A DNA stretch of 64,000 bases, taken from Alligator mississippiensis. Lineage: Eukaryota > Chordata > Crocodylia > Alligatoridae. Every line of letters begins with the position of its first letter. The first letter of the stretch is position 1. The position numbers and the translations under genes are program-made. The notes beneath the pieces are model-generated. The model did not search any database. It had not been told where the DNA came from and saw nothing but the letters and a program-made list of their open reading frames with translations. This document shows positions 39,901 through 48,610 of the stretch, one piece after another. The stretch lies in the NCBI RefSeq assembly GCF_030867095.1, contig NC_081825.1:262890954-262954953 (forward strand), in the 5' to 3' direction.

Positions 39901-42900
39901 GGGAACAGTTTCTGGCTCTATCAGAGTCCCTTTGTACAGTGGGGCAGGTCATCTCTTCTCTCTGCTCCACTTCCGGTCATTTAAGTTCCCATCTGCCTGT
40001 AGGCTGTAAGTGCTCTGGGACAGGAATTTTAGAATGTGTAGAGCCCCTAGCATGATGTGCCCTGATCTCTGCTGAAGTTTCTGGGTGCTGCTGTACTGGG
40101 AACAGTAATCTGGAGGCAGCAGGGTAACCGTGCTGTTGGTTGTGCCCCAGAGCCAAGCCTATGAGTTCCAGTTCGGGCTGGAGTACGCCTGGACCTGTTG
40201 CATCTTCGCTGTCGTCATGACCTACAGCATCACCTGCCCCATCATCGTCCCCTTTGGTGAGTGCCCATATGAGTCTTGTGAGCTCCCTGCCCTGTCCACA
40301 CTTGCCCCATCTTTAGGCTTGGACACTGCTAGAAACAGCCTCTCCCACAGCCAAGGGAAGGTTCCATATGTTCCCCTGGGAGGCAAGGGGATTGGTATGG
40401 AGGCAGCCTAGTCAGCCCCCTGGCTCGCTAGCCTTCTGCTGAGGACTGCCTGCCATGCAGTGACCAGCATATCTGGCTGGGCATGCAACAAGATGAACAG
40501 GGATCTGCTGCAGAATCCTCTGCTCCTAAACTTCACTGGTACCAGGACCCCAGACTCTGTGCCTAGACTTGTCTCCTCTCCTCACAGTGGTGCTTTTTGC
40601 TTTCCCTCTTCACCCTGTGGTTGTGCCTCTCCTGACCCTTTGCCCTTCCCTCAGGTTTGCTGTACATGCTGCTGAAACACATGGTCGATCGATACAACAT
40701 TTACTACGTGTACATCCCCACCAAGCTGAACCAGCGCATCCACTCAGCAGCCATCAGCCAGGTGGTGGTGGCTCCCATCCTCTGCATGTTCTGGCTGCTC
40801 TTCTTCTCTGTCCTGCGCCTAGGTAGGGAGGGCTCAAGCAGGGACACCCCTCATCCAGCCCTTTGTCTGTGGAGCCAAGCTGCCAGCCACCACGCATCAC
40901 CTTCATGTTGGGAACAGAAGGGAGTGGGAACGGGGTGAATAGGGAATGAGGCAGGAACAAGATGGGAGGGTAACCAGCCAGATGTGGGACAGAGGGACTA
41001 ATGCTCAGGGGACCAGGGGGGTGTGGCTCAGTCAGATGCGGGGCAACTGTTTAGCTCATGCTCAAATGGAGAGGGAGTTCAATGCATGTGGGCCGGCCAG
41101 TTCTCAGAAGCTCCTGTGGGGGCTTGGAAGTAGAGCTGGTGGATTCTGAGGCAGCCTGTCCATCTCTCTATCAGGTCCTGTCCGTCCTGTCACCCTCTTC
41201 ACTTTTGTGGTCCTTCTCTTCTGCATTATCTTCTCCTTCTTTGGCTTGTGTCTGAAAAAGCTGCAACCAAGAAAGCCCTCCAGCTACCAAGTGAGTTCAC
41301 CAGACCAACCTGTCCAGTCTCTTAGTGCTGTTTGCTCAGTGTGTCTGCTACCAGCCTTACAGATTCAATGCAGTGCCTGAGGATTTAGCTCCATCCAGAC
41401 AAGGTACAGGGCTGAACCCCTGGTGCTGCAGACAGCACCCCCACCCCTGTCCATTCAGCCTCATCAGCTCTCTGGCTGTACTTCAGGTGTTGTGGCCCAG
41501 CTCAGAGTTCTTCCCACTCCTTCCCCTGTCAGTGTTCACATCACAGGGAAGCACAGGGGTGCAGTACTGTCATACACATGCCATTGCTCTGAGCTTTTTT
41601 CTGTCCCTTGAGGGAATGAGCTCATTGCCTGTTTCAGGAATGTTGCCTCCTGACCAGCAGCCAGCTGAGTCCTATAGCTGGTTGTGAACTCATAAGCTGG
41701 GCCCTAAAAGCAAAGTGGCAGATGCACCATCCCAAAGCTGCTGGCAGCCAGGCCACTGCTATGGGCTCTCAGGTAGTAGAAGCAGCTGTGAGTCTGCCAG
41801 TGCTCTACTGTATCTAATAGACTTGGGCTCTGGCCAGCTCAGTGAAAACTAGATCTCAGCTAGGGAATGGGTCTTTGGGTGGTGTGAACATGGCAACCTT
41901 CCTCTCCTTCCCATTGGTCTCCCAAGGCTGCAACAGGGTATTCTAGCCCATTGTCTTTCATGGGGGTTTGTCCTTCATGGATTTGAGTTGTTGTTCCCTC
42001 CCTGATCATAGAATCATATGGAGGGTGAGCTAGAAGGGACTTCAAAAAACAGTTATTCCAGCCTCCTGCTCAAGGCAGAATCGTCCCTATCCAAACCATC
42101 CAAGTGCTTGTCTAACCTATTCCTAAAACTGCACAATCTACCCTGTCAAAGACACCAAAAGCACCCTAACCTGACACAGGTGAAGCAGGGGGATGAGAAT
42201 TTTCAGTGTCTTGTCACTGCAAGGGTTGTCAAAATACACTAGAGTGATCCAAGGAAGAGGGCCATTACCCCCCACTAGAAACAAAGGCAAAAACCCCTAC
42301 AGTCCATTCTGATCTGACTATGGAGTAAAATTCCTTCCTGACCCCAGATGTGGCAATTGGTCTGACCCTGAGTGGAGGGGACAGACCCTGTAACCAAGAA
42401 CGTCTGTGTTTTATGATGATGTCACATTCTTCTTCCATCTGCCTACAGATGTCTGAACAGTCTGATGGGGCCTTCAATGACACGGAAAGAAGCAGCATCT
42501 CCTCAACCCCTAACTCCAATGTAAGTCTATCCACAGTCCTCACCTCCCAACTGCCTTGTGAGCCTCCGGCTCCTGCCCTGTGAGCCACTTATGCCTAGGG
42601 CCAAGGCAGCGTGCTTGGTTCCCTCAGCTAGTGGGGTTTCCAGAAACCTTTCTGAGCGGAAGTGATGATCTCCAAGTGTGGTTGCTCACCTCCTGGTACC
42701 ACTAGCTCTTACGAAATTAGAACAATGGAGCCCCAGTCCCATCCCTCCATTTGTCCAGTCTGCATTCTGACTGGAAAGTGGGGGGCCTCTTTCTGATCCC
42801 AGACCCACAGTGCTTTGTCCCTCAGGTCACACCCACTCTTCTTCCTGTCCCAGATGTTTGTGGCCACAGTACTGCAAGAGCCAGAGCTGAGCCTCACACC

Positions 42901-43066
42901 AGCTGCCTCCCCAGCCCACCAGTCCTATGGTACAATGGGCAACCGCCTGGAGCCAGCAGAAAACAATGAGGAGAGTGGCCTGCAGAGCTTTGAGACAGAG
43001 CTGGAAACTGTGGAGGGTGAGTACAGGACCGGGCCAGTGTTGGAGAACCAGGTCCGCTACCAGTGA
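12769..43066 (+). CDS. TMEM63C: TMEM63C, complete coding region (22 coding exons)
   Basis: The spliced product is 830 residues and matches the OSCA/TMEM63 family, closest to human TMEM63C (806 residues) rather than TMEM63A. Diagnostic stretches are [47 protein letters not shown] and the tail [15 protein letters not shown]. The family forms monomeric mechanically or osmotically gated cation channels; human TMEM63C is linked to ER-mitochondria contacts, podocyte function and spastic paraplegia. The architecture is visible: a first membrane helix in exon 1, two more in exons 5 and 7, a long cytosolic RRM-like domain in exons 8-12, then about eight helices in exons 13-20 and a Ser/Thr-rich cytosolic tail. 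All 21 introns are GT-AG and the lengths sum to 2,493 bp with no frame conflict. The ATG at 12,769 was chosen as the first in its exon; the ATG at 12,778 is an in-frame alternative. No damage is seen. Confidence 0.95.
14035..14114 (+). CDS. TMEM63C: TMEM63C coding exon 2 (residues 67-93)
   Basis: Continues helix 0 with a leucine run and then [17 protein letters not shown], nearly identical to human TMEM63C. The acceptor is gctgaag, which has a poor pyrimidine tract, and the donor is gtaaga. The end phase is 2, with the split Ser completed by the next exon. Confidence 0.9.
14115..16700 (+). other. TMEM63C intron 2, nothing further recognised
   Basis: No conserved coding sequence or identifiable element seen apart from the pyrimidine tract at about 16,600-16,690 that serves the exon 3 acceptor. 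Confidence 0.5.
16701..16788 (+). CDS. TMEM63C: TMEM63C coding exon 3 (residues 93-122)
   Basis: Encodes [20 protein letters not shown], matching the human cytosolic linker. It is preceded by a long pyrimidine tract (about 16,600-16,700). The donor is gtgagt and the phase is 0. Confidence 0.9.
17090..17460 (+). repeat. GC-rich repeat-like block in intron 3
   Basis: Shares short modules with the body of the 7.5-9.1 kb transposon, for example ACCCCAGCTGGGC and a CACAACAGACT segment followed by CAGC. It is probably a related non-autonomous DNA element. Boundaries are uncertain. Confidence 0.35.
18274..18578 (+). mobile_element. hAT-like non-autonomous element in intron 3
   Basis: The left end CGCTGATTTTCAAC pairs with the right end GGCTGAGAACCAGTG (reverse complement CACTGGTTCTCAGCC). 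Flanks TTCTAGAC and TTCTAGGT share 6 of 8 bases. Internal text includes GGGGTGCCTTGAGTCTCAA. A second copy of the same family lies at 32,537 in the opposite orientation. Confidence 0.65.
19006..19043 (+). CDS. TMEM63C: TMEM63C coding exon 4, 38-bp small exon
   Basis: Encodes [13 protein letters not shown], aligned with human GFCSWFFNSITMK. The acceptor is ttctag and the donor gtaagt. The last Lys codon is split (phase 2). The following intron of 3.9 kb holds a long antisense CR1. Confidence 0.88.
19487..22580 (-). mobile_element. CR1 LINE, nearly full ORF2, antisense in TMEM63C intron 4
   Basis: The minus strand encodes the APE endonuclease ([64 protein letters not shown]) and then the reverse transcriptase ([41 protein letters not shown]). 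The reading frame is broken by shifts near 22,000, 21,250 and 20,900. A short deletion removes the PQGSVLGP segment between GIPKG and [11 protein letters not shown]. The 3' terminus is at about 19,487. No ORF1 was recognised and the 5' limit is approximate. It is inactive but only moderately old. Confidence 0.93.
22990..23132 (+). CDS. TMEM63C: TMEM63C coding exon 5 (residues 135-183)
   Basis: Encodes [19 protein letters not shown] followed by a membrane helix ([20 protein letters not shown]) and NFSGDLL. The acceptor is ttccccag and the donor gtaggt; the end phase is 1. Confidence 0.92.
23271..23341 (+). mobile_element. CR1-like 3'-end fragment, sense, intron 5
   Basis: GGATGGACCCAGTGATCTTG and GAGATCCCTTCCAGCCCTAA resemble the CR1 3' terminal consensus (ggactagatgacctcttgag, gtcccttccagccct). 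Very short. Confidence 0.6.
23606..23657 (+). CDS. TMEM63C: TMEM63C coding exon 6 (residues 183-200)
   Basis: Encodes [16 protein letters not shown], matching the family [17 protein letters not shown] motif. The acceptor is ttccag and the donor gtacgt; the split Gln codon gives phase 2. Confidence 0.9.
24259..24367 (+). CDS. TMEM63C: TMEM63C coding exon 7 (residues 200-236)
   Basis: Encodes [20 protein letters not shown], a membrane helix, then [15 protein letters not shown]. The acceptor is acctag and the donor gtaagc; phase 0. Confidence 0.92.
24690..24860 (+). repeat. Possible tRNA-type SINE relic, intron 7
   Basis: CATCAGGATTCCTGGGTTCT and AGACTCCTGGACTGGG are two spaced copies of the phrase seen in some reptile SINEs (ggactcctgggttctatccc). 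Weak evidence. Confidence 0.3.
25076..25149 (+). CDS. TMEM63C: TMEM63C coding exon 8 (residues 237-261)
   Basis: Encodes [20 protein letters not shown], then IKHFH: the first strand and helix of the cytosolic RRM-like domain, parallel to human VTRTLMITYVPKDIEDPEL. The donor is gtgagc and the phase is 2. Confidence 0.92.
26240..26320 (+). CDS. TMEM63C: TMEM63C coding exon 9 (residues 261-288)
   Basis: Encodes [20 protein letters not shown] followed by MKLDAK, the second part of the RRM-like domain. The acceptor is cccccag and the donor gtaagt; phase 2. Confidence 0.92.
26808..27302 (+). mobile_element. hAT-like element with internal tandem repeats, just upstream of coding exon 10
   Basis: It starts CAGGGGTGCTCACTCC and ends ATTGAGGACCACTG. 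Flanks CGTTAGGG (26,800-26,807) and CATTAAGG (27,303-27,310) agree at 6 of 8 bases. The interior (about 27,005-27,215) is an imperfect tandem array, unit about 38-40 bp, built on GGGCCTGATCCTGGCATG. It contains no transposase. Its end lies 65 bp before the exon 10 acceptor. Confidence 0.72.
27368..27488 (+). CDS. TMEM63C: TMEM63C coding exon 10 (residues 288-328)
   Basis: Encodes [20 protein letters not shown] and then the cysteine-rich [16 protein letters not shown], matching human RRHAMRGRLYYTAKAKKTGK. The acceptor is ctactag and the donor gtaggt; phase 0. A hAT-like element ends 65 bp before this exon. Confidence 0.92.
28355..28488 (+). CDS. TMEM63C: TMEM63C coding exon 11 (residues 329-373)
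   Basis: Encodes [20 protein letters not shown], then [18 protein letters not shown], an almost exact match to human TMEM63C and the most diagnostic cytosolic exon. The acceptor is cctcag and the donor gtgagt; phase 2. Confidence 0.94.
28831..28953 (+). CDS. TMEM63C: TMEM63C coding exon 12 (residues 373-414)
   Basis: Encodes [22 protein letters not shown] and APAPSDIIW, the end of the cytosolic domain. The human counterpart reads [12 protein letters not shown]. The acceptor is cctctag and the donor gtaaat; phase 2. Confidence 0.92.
29525..29678 (+). CDS. TMEM63C: TMEM63C coding exon 13 (residues 414-465)
   Basis: Encodes [14 protein letters not shown], a membrane helix ending in [20 protein letters not shown] and PVESLK. 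The FLTTPAII motif is a family hallmark. The acceptor is gccacag and the donor gtaccc (weak beyond GT); phase 0. Confidence 0.93.
30352..30458 (+). CDS. TMEM63C: TMEM63C coding exon 14 (residues 466-501)
   Basis: Encodes [20 protein letters not shown], then [16 protein letters not shown], a pore-region helix pair in the family. The acceptor is tgtcag and the donor gtaact; phase 2. Confidence 0.93.
31102..31188 (+). CDS. TMEM63C: TMEM63C coding exon 15 (residues 501-530)
   Basis: Encodes [20 protein letters not shown], then ILPSLGLT, one membrane helix. The acceptor is tctttag and the donor gtatgg; phase 2. Confidence 0.92.
32537..32665 (-). mobile_element. hAT-like element end, same family as 18,274
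   Basis: CAGCGATTCTCAACCTTTTT followed by GGACTCAAGGCATGCC matches the reverse complement of the right end at 18.57 kb (CACTGGTTCTCAGCC, then GACTCAAGGCACCCC). The other terminus is not identified, so the right limit is approximate. Confidence 0.55.
32748..32965 (-). mobile_element. CR1 LINE 3' fragment, antisense, intron 15
   Basis: Plus-strand TAGAATCATAGAATCATAG, then AGTAGGGTCAGAAGGGACC, CTGACCCCCTGCCTGGGCAG and GTTGGTTCCAGATCCTAGCC. This is the standard CR1 3' end in reverse, with the tandem TAGAATCA tail unit visible. Confidence 0.93.
32969..33034. repeat. Tandem and palindromic cluster of TTAGGAGCTAAG
   Basis: Three direct copies of TTAGGAGCTAAG occur at about 15-22-bp spacing. The last forms a perfect 12-bp inverted repeat with CTTAGCTCCTAA across a 2-base loop (33,009-33,034). 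An overlapping GAACTTAG-GAG-CTAAGTTC palindrome is also present. It starts right at the 5' truncation of the adjoining CR1. Confidence 0.85.
33266..34146. mobile_element. Possible DNA transposon with CTGGYCTTAGGG ends, intron 15
   Basis: The left end CTGGCCTTAGGGG and the right end CCCTAAGACCAG are inverted repeats with one mismatch in 12. No convincing duplication flanks them. The interior is GC- and CA-rich, without transposase; the open frames there on both strands look like composition artefacts. Confidence 0.45.
34367..34432 (+). CDS. TMEM63C: TMEM63C coding exon 16 (residues 530-552)
   Basis: Encodes [20 protein letters not shown] and KFQ, matching human SLDVFLRWLFD. The acceptor is acccag and the donor gtgagt; phase 2. 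Confidence 0.92.
34726..34888 (+). CDS. TMEM63C: TMEM63C coding exon 17 (residues 552-606)
   Basis: Encodes [20 protein letters not shown], then [20 protein letters not shown] and [22 protein letters not shown] is among the most conserved TMEM63 motifs. The acceptor is ggacag and the donor gtatgt; phase 0. The next intron, at 5.3 kb, is the longest in the coding part and contains an old sense-strand CR1. Confidence 0.94.
35245..35297 (+). repeat. Pyrimidine-rich low-complexity tract, intron 17
   Basis: CTCGCTCTCGCTTGCTCGCT followed by a T/C run. Simple sequence only. Confidence 0.7.
35300..36440 (+). repeat. Unclassified, possible 5' region of the following CR1
   Basis: A TATA-like GCCTTATAAAAGGC sits at 35,362, followed by purine-rich text. 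The stretch leads into recognisable CR1 endonuclease sequence, so it may be that element's 5' untranslated or ORF1 region. I cannot confirm this from the sequence alone. Confidence 0.3.
36440..39050 (+). mobile_element. Old CR1 LINE, sense, intron 17
   Basis: The plus strand shows endonuclease traces (IETWWD, then VALYVKN), the reverse transcriptase region ([47 protein letters not shown]), the thumb ([18 protein letters not shown]) and the 3' terminus GGTTGGACTAGATGACCTCC with CCTTCCAACCCTGATTTTAT. Many stops and frame changes are present. It is clearly older than the copy at 19.5 kb and belongs to a different subfamily judging by its 3' end. Confidence 0.88.
39479..39566 (+). mobile_element. 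CR1 3'-end fragment, sense
   Basis: GGATGGGGATGATCCTGCCT, GGGGTTGGACTAGATGAGCT and CTATGGTTCTGTG match the CR1 3' end. A second insertion or duplicate end, about 430 bp beyond the end of the older CR1. Confidence 0.8.
39880..40115 (+). repeat. CORE-SINE/MIR-like relic, intron 17
   Basis: GTTCCCATCTGCCTGTAGGC, TGCTCTGGGACAGGAATTTT and AGAGCCCCTAGCATGATG follow the same order as the SINE at 9.6 kb. It ends about 35 bp before the exon 18 acceptor. Confidence 0.55.
40151..40256 (+). CDS. TMEM63C: TMEM63C coding exon 18 (residues 607-642)
   Basis: Encodes [20 protein letters not shown], then [15 protein letters not shown]. The acceptor is ccccag and the donor gtgagt; phase 1. Confidence 0.94.
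40655..40822 (+). CDS. TMEM63C: TMEM63C coding exon 19 (residues 642-698)
   Basis: Encodes [20 protein letters not shown], then [15 protein letters not shown] and the helix [20 protein letters not shown]. The acceptor is cctcag and the donor gtaggg; phase 1. Confidence 0.94.
41175..41290 (+). CDS. TMEM63C: TMEM63C coding exon 20 (residues 698-736)
   Basis: Encodes the last membrane helix, [20 protein letters not shown], followed by the basic cytosolic stretch [14 protein letters not shown]. The acceptor is tatcag and the donor gtgagt; phase 0. Confidence 0.92.
42007..42375 (-). mobile_element. Old CR1-like LINE fragment, antisense, intron 20
   Basis: TCATAGAATCATATGGAGGG, then AGCCTCCTGCTCAAGGCAGA and GTGCTTGTCTAACCTATTCC, and further on AAATTCCTTCCTGACCCCAG. 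This is the reverse of a bird/reptile CR1 3' region. It ends shortly before coding exon 21. Confidence 0.75.
42449..42520 (+). CDS. TMEM63C: TMEM63C coding exon 21 (residues 737-760)
   Basis: A 24-codon exon encoding [20 protein letters not shown] and PNSN. It corresponds to the human DMEPSSTSSTPTS stretch of the Ser/Thr-rich C-terminal tail. The acceptor is ctacag and the donor gtaagt; phase 0. Confidence 0.88.
42854..43066 (+). CDS. TMEM63C: TMEM63C coding exon 22, terminal (residues 761-830 and stop)
   Basis: Encodes [20 protein letters not shown], the YGTM motif and an acidic end finishing ENQVRYQ, aligned with human EGQNQYH; the stop is TGA at 43,064-43,066. A donor-like GTGAGTAC lies inside the exon at 43,017. 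I read through it because the residues after it align with the human C-terminus. Confidence 0.9.
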   Translation: MFVATVLQEPELSLTPAASPAHQSYGTMGNRLEPAENNEESGLQSFETELETVEGEYRTGPVLENQVRYQ

Positions 43067-46000
43067 TTGCCCTTCAAGGACGGCACCAGCCGCACAGGAC
43101 CACCAACCCCGGAGAATTGAGAATGTGGGGAAAGCACCACTCCTGTGGGCCCCCAGCTTCCTAAGCTGCCATACTGAACCTGCTGCCACCTCTCAGGCAC
43201 CAGCACCTGGCGAGGGTCCAGTACCCCTAACTGGACCAAATCCAACATAGCTGAAGAGCTGCGGCTGGCCTGGCCTGCAGGAGCGGTAGCAGTGGCGTAG
43301 GAGTGGTGGCCTCCAGCTCACTCGCACAAATCATACTGTGGTCTAGGGCTCTGTGATGGAGACAGAACTGGACTGAGGGAGACACCCCAGGAGGCCACAC
43401 TGCTTCTGTCCTGTGCCCCAGCTCCTGACTGCTGGAGCTGACTGCTTGTGCATCTCATGCTCTGTAGCCCGCCTGCCATCTCCCAGCAGCCCCTTCCTTC
43501 TCCTGAAGAAGAGGTGAGCCTCCACAGACACTTCTTTGCTTTTCCCACTTCCAGCCTTTGGTTCAGCATCCTTTTGGGAAGTGAGGATGCAGCAGTGTGT
43601 GTGGCTCTCCCCTGACAGTGAGCCAAGGGGTATTCAGATTCCACATGACACCAGGCTGCAAACTATTGTTATCTCCATAGCTTGGGGGTGGAGGTAAGGG
43701 GGGAAGGGGCTGGGATTCTTCTCCTGCTGCAAAGGAAAAATACCCAGACAGCTCACATGAATGTGTCCAATGCAGAAGCAAAAGGCCTGAGGCATTTTGG
43801 CTACTACAGGAACCAAACAGACTCAAGTGCAGATGCCAAACCTTTAGCTTTGTGATGCGCCCTCTTGCTGCTGCTGCCACTGCCCATATCTGCTGCCTCA
43901 GAGTTGGGGCGGGACAGCTGCCCTGTTCCTAGTCCCCAGCACCAGCCCTGGCTTCCTACCTGTTCCCCTCATGTCCGCTTCCAGCTGGGTGTGAGTGCTG
44001 AGCACGGTCTGTGTCTGGTTCTTTTTGTCATGCTTTGGTGTCAGTAGTTCTGCGTGCTACCTGCTGCTATATAAGGCAGCCTGAGAATGAGATGCAGGGC
44101 AGGGGAGCCCTGAGGCAAGGCTGGGACAACAGGCAGGTGGAGGTGAGCTGTGGCTATCTGAAGTATTGACCTTTTGAACATCAACCAACATGTTTCAGTC
44201 TGTCAGCCCATTGTGCATGATGTCCTGGTGCAGGTGTGGCCAACAAGGCATTTATTCAAGAGACAACAGGAAATAAGGGGTTTCTGATGCTCTAATGCTT
44301 TCCTGATGGGTACATGCTTCAGGGAGGGTTAGATGCTGGAATGCCTTTGAGGTTCTAGGTCATCTAATAACCAGCCTTGCCCCTCTAGACTCACTCTGGA
44401 AATCCTCAGGGTCGCAAAGGAAATCTCATTCTGGCTGGCACTTGGGAGCTCTCATGTGTCTGAAAAGTGTAAGTAAGGAGGGGCCCAGGAGCAGAAGGTA
44501 TCTGTTTCTTGGGACTTTCCTAAAGAGGGGACACTTTAAAGCTGTAACTGTCTATCTAATCTCAGGCTTTTGAGGACAGCTATGCTTGCTCTAACCACAG
44601 CAGTTCCCTGCAGAGGGCAGTGTTCCAACAGTGAAATGCAGCCCCAGTGTGGAAGCTGCAGCATACACAGCTGCTGGCAGTAAAGGAGTTAAAACTGACC
44701 TCCAGTAGCAAATTCAGGTTGGTCAGCCCCAGCAGGAGCCTCTGAGTAACCTGCTTAGGGAAAGAAGCATGGGAAGAGAAAGTGAGTTAGTGAACTGCTG
44801 ACATAGATACTTCAGAGGTACCAAATTTTACAGTCTCTGTTTAGGAATTGCCCAGTGCTGGAAGGCAGCCATCTCAGGGGAAGACTGCTCTACCTGTGTA
44901 ACAGCCCCATAGCATGACCAAAAATGCCAAGGCATCCATCTGCAGCTGCAACTGCATCTTGTGCTCACAGTCCAGGGTCAGGTCAGGTTCGGCTCACAAC
45001 CATCTTGGCACAGCCTGACCGCTGCATGAGGCAGGCGTATCATGGAATTGTTGCCAGCAGGGGACTGGCAGTGACCTCCTGGGTCTGATCCTCTGGCTCT
45101 TATTGGCACCAGCCACAACATAACCATAGCATCTCTGCAACTTAGAAGCAGCTTAGATTTTAGCCCTGAGTACTTCCACTAGGCAGCTGTCGCCAACCCT
45201 CACTACTCTGATGGCCAGAAACCTACTCTTTTCCAGCTAAAATTCATTCCTGGCCAGTTCATGCCCGTTTGGTCAACATTGTCCTCCAGCTTAAATAGTT
45301 CTTGTTCCTCCCTGTTATTTATACTCTAAAGTAGTTATATACAGTAACAAGACATCCCTCGCCTTCATTTTGCAAAGCTAGACATACCAAAATTTTTGTC
45401 TCCTCTCATAAATCAGCTCTTCCATTTCACTACATCTTCCTTGAACAGGAGTGACCAGTCTTGTACACACAGAGGCAGCCTTGCCAGTGCCTTCTACACT
45501 GGCATTAGAACTTCCCCATCTCCACTGAAAATAGCTTTCCTGCTCCATTCCAGGAACCCACTGACCTTTTTCAGAGCTGCACATTCACAGCATGACTACA
45601 AGTTGCCATCAACTCTTACACCCAGGGCCTTCTCCTTTTGTGATTCCCAAACAATGGGGTCCCAGTTTATAGCAGAAGCATTTGTTTTTAGTTACCCAGT
45701 ATATGTCCTTGCATTGTGTATGATTGAATTCCATGCCATTCTTCCAGTCCTCCTCTGGTAATCTGGTTCTGCCCACAGAATATCTGGCTGTAGTGATGAT
45801 GCCTCCTAGCAAATCTCATTAGCTCACTTCTTTCTTTTTTTTTTTTTTTTTTTTTAATACCAAGGTCACTACGGGAAATAATTAATGGTTCAAGCTCCTT
45901 GAGGAGCTCCATTATCAATCTCCCACTATCCTATCACTCCTCTTAGATTAGTAAAGCAGTTAATCTTATATTTAATGTCCAGACAGATATGATGTACCAC

Positions 46001-48610
46001 ATTTCTGCTCTCAAGAAAAATCAAATCAAAGGCAGCTACCAGATAGATTGTGCCATTCTACCCTTGGTAAACCTCTGTTGTGTTTTGTCCCAAACATGCC
46101 TCAAAGGCACAAATCACTCAGGTCAGCTTTGGCTCATGTCCACTGTGAATTGGAAGCTGGGCGTTTCCTTCTAAGTGTTTCCTATAGGCTTACCTTTCTC
46201 CAGGCACTGAACTACAGTCAGAAGAGCCTTTGGAAGGCTGTTTCCTTCTCCAGTTACACCCAGCACAAGGCCCAACATGTCTGATGGTGTGTTACGCTGC
46301 ATGCATGTTCCTGAACATTCCTGCCTTCACACTATGAACCCTCTCATGGCTGCATTCACGTGTAGTTCCCACCTGTCAGCATATTACCTGAACAGGGAGG
46401 TGTTCAGGCTGAATTTAGAACTGCCCTGGAATTGACTCAGGCTGCTAGGCCTACCTGAGCTACCCACCATTGTAGAGTTCAGCCCTTTGTTGCACCAGAA
46501 AAACTGGCAAATTAAAAGCAAATGGTAGGGGGGGACCACCAATGCTGTCCTGCTACCCTAAAAGCAGCAGCAGTCTGACCCCTGCTTTTCAGGATGGGGC
46601 CCACAACCCCTACCATAGCGGTGCCTGTTCCCAAAGCAAGGCAAGGCTGAGTCTGGAAAACATTGGTGTGCAAACACAAGAGCAACTGCAACTTCATTGG
46701 GCAGGCAGAGACTGGAGGACAGCATTGGCAACACAGGAGTGGGGTGAACTTTGGTCTCTCTTTGTCTAGAGTGAGACAGTAATGGTGACTGCTGCAATTT
46801 GGGAGTTAAACCCACAGAAAGGTGCTAGGCAGCCACTGCTCCCTGTACAAAGAATAGGGAGAGGTTGGTGCCTCCAAATGGGACCGTACGAGTCAGCACA
46901 CTGAGCAAGGAGCAGCCTCAGATGGCTGATAGGAGAGGCTGCTGCTATCCCCCTGCTTAGAGGGTGGACTGTCAAGTCCTTTCTACATGCAGCTGGAAGA
47001 AAGACCCTCCCCTGCCATGCACAGTCCACTAGCTCATTGGACATCACCCCGAATTTGGGAGAACTGCACTAAAATCCTTTCCCTGTCCAAACAGATTCAC
47101 TTGACACATCTCCAGCTCCTGGGGGGCACTCAGTCCCTCCTGCTGAAGCTTTTCCCTTTTGATTCCATTATGGCAGAGAGCGCAAGAGCTGCATTGAGCA
47201 GGCTGGAATGGGTCTGGCCACTGCTGACTCTATCACTGTTGTATATTCAGTGGAGTGAGAATGGGAACCCCAGCTCTCCACAGGCACACACATATGCTTG
47301 TCTCCTAGCCATCTGGCTGGATTCATACTTGCTCACAAATATTTATGTAGAGTGGAACAACTTCAGAAGTTGTTACTGACCATGCTGCCTGCCTCCTATC
47401 CCATCCCATAATGCCTTGCCACCCACCAGTTAGGGCCCTCTTGAGAGAGAACTGGCCTCCACAGGCAGAGGCAGAAATAACCCTCAGTCTCCCTGCTCCT
47501 GAGAGAGTGATGATAAAGTAGTGTCACTATTTCCTGCAGCTCTGCAGGACCTTGTCTGTTTGATGTGCTCTGGTACCATTGCCTGGGCCAGGCCCCTCAC
47601 ATGAGAGCACTAACACAGCTTTGATGCAAGACAGGTAAAGGGCTGCTCAGTGCTGTCAAGGCTAAGGTGCTTGTGGGCCTGCACAGGAGCAAAATGCCAG
47701 GAACCTGCAGAGCTTTAAAAGAGTAAGTGCCTGCAGGGTCAGGCAGCCAGGCACGGGTTCTGCGGATCACCGGCTTAGACCTGATGCCTTTCATGGCTCT
47801 AGCCTGGAGTCTGCACACTACACTGCAAGAACTCAGGTCTACAGAGCTGTGATCTAGCTCCCCCTCCCCCAGTGTTATTCAGCGTGCCCAGGTGCTGCAA
47901 CTTTGTCACTTTAAAGTAGTCCCTGGTTCTGTGCTGATGCATAGTATGGGAAGATGGAAGATTAAGGGCTCCAGCGGCTCCAAGCCCAAGAGAAACAGCT
48001 CAGAGGAATGGGCCTTAGGGCTCTAAGATCCAAGATCGTGTTGAGATATGTAGCACATGCATCCCCAGCTCCATTGTGGGCCTTGCTTAACAGGTAACAT
48101 TTGCCCTGCACCTACACACACTCATCATCCCTCACTCAGCTAGACCCTTATCTGGCCATCAACATACATATCCCAACTCCCCACCCCTCCTTCCCATTCA
48201 GTCAAGTGAGCCTATGTATCTCAGCCCCAGCCAGCTACTCACACCCTCACCTACCCCAAGCCATGTGGACTAACACTTAAGTCCCCCTGAAGTAGGTCTC
48301 CCAGTGCCCTCTCCACCTGCTCTCTGCATCCGAGCAGAGCTAGCACTGTGAGGTGGCGGCTATTCCTCCTGCTGGTTCCCTGTATTGGAGCCAGGTCAAT
48401 ACTATCAGCACCCAGCTGACCAGCCCCAAGGCCTCTCTGTTTCCCTGGCATGGAGGCAAAGTGCCTGTACATGGCCCGGCATCCTTGGGGAACTCTGGTC
48501 CCATGTCTGACTTTCCCTTGGCTGTCATGCTACAGGAATGTGCCAGAGTTCTGTACCTTGTTATTTATTGCTATGACCGTGCCTTGAATAAAATTACTTC
48601 ACCCAACTAC
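43067..48610 (+). other. Possible TMEM63C 3' UTR / gene flank
   Basis: No coding exon is recognised here. There is no AATAAA close after the stop codon. An ATTAAA sits at 46,513 and the first AATAAA at 48,587. The 3' UTR could therefore be several kilobases long, or a non-canonical signal could be used nearer the stop. An old LINE relic lies inside (about 45,180-45,950). Assignment as UTR is inference only. Confidence 0.3.
45180..45950 (-). mobile_element. Ancient LINE relic (CR1/L3-like), antisense
   Basis: GTTACCCAGTATATGTCCTT followed by TTGAATTCCATGCCATTCT and GCAAATCTCATTAGC resembles the reverse of the conserved RT-distal region common to old CR1/L3 elements. No intact frame. A T-run (45,835-45,855) sits inside. 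Confidence 0.45.

Noticed and set aside
48563-48568. Minus-strand AATAAA as the NGB 3' end
   Set aside because: It lies 9 kb past the NGB stop, too far to be likely when a closer candidate exists near 55.75 kb.
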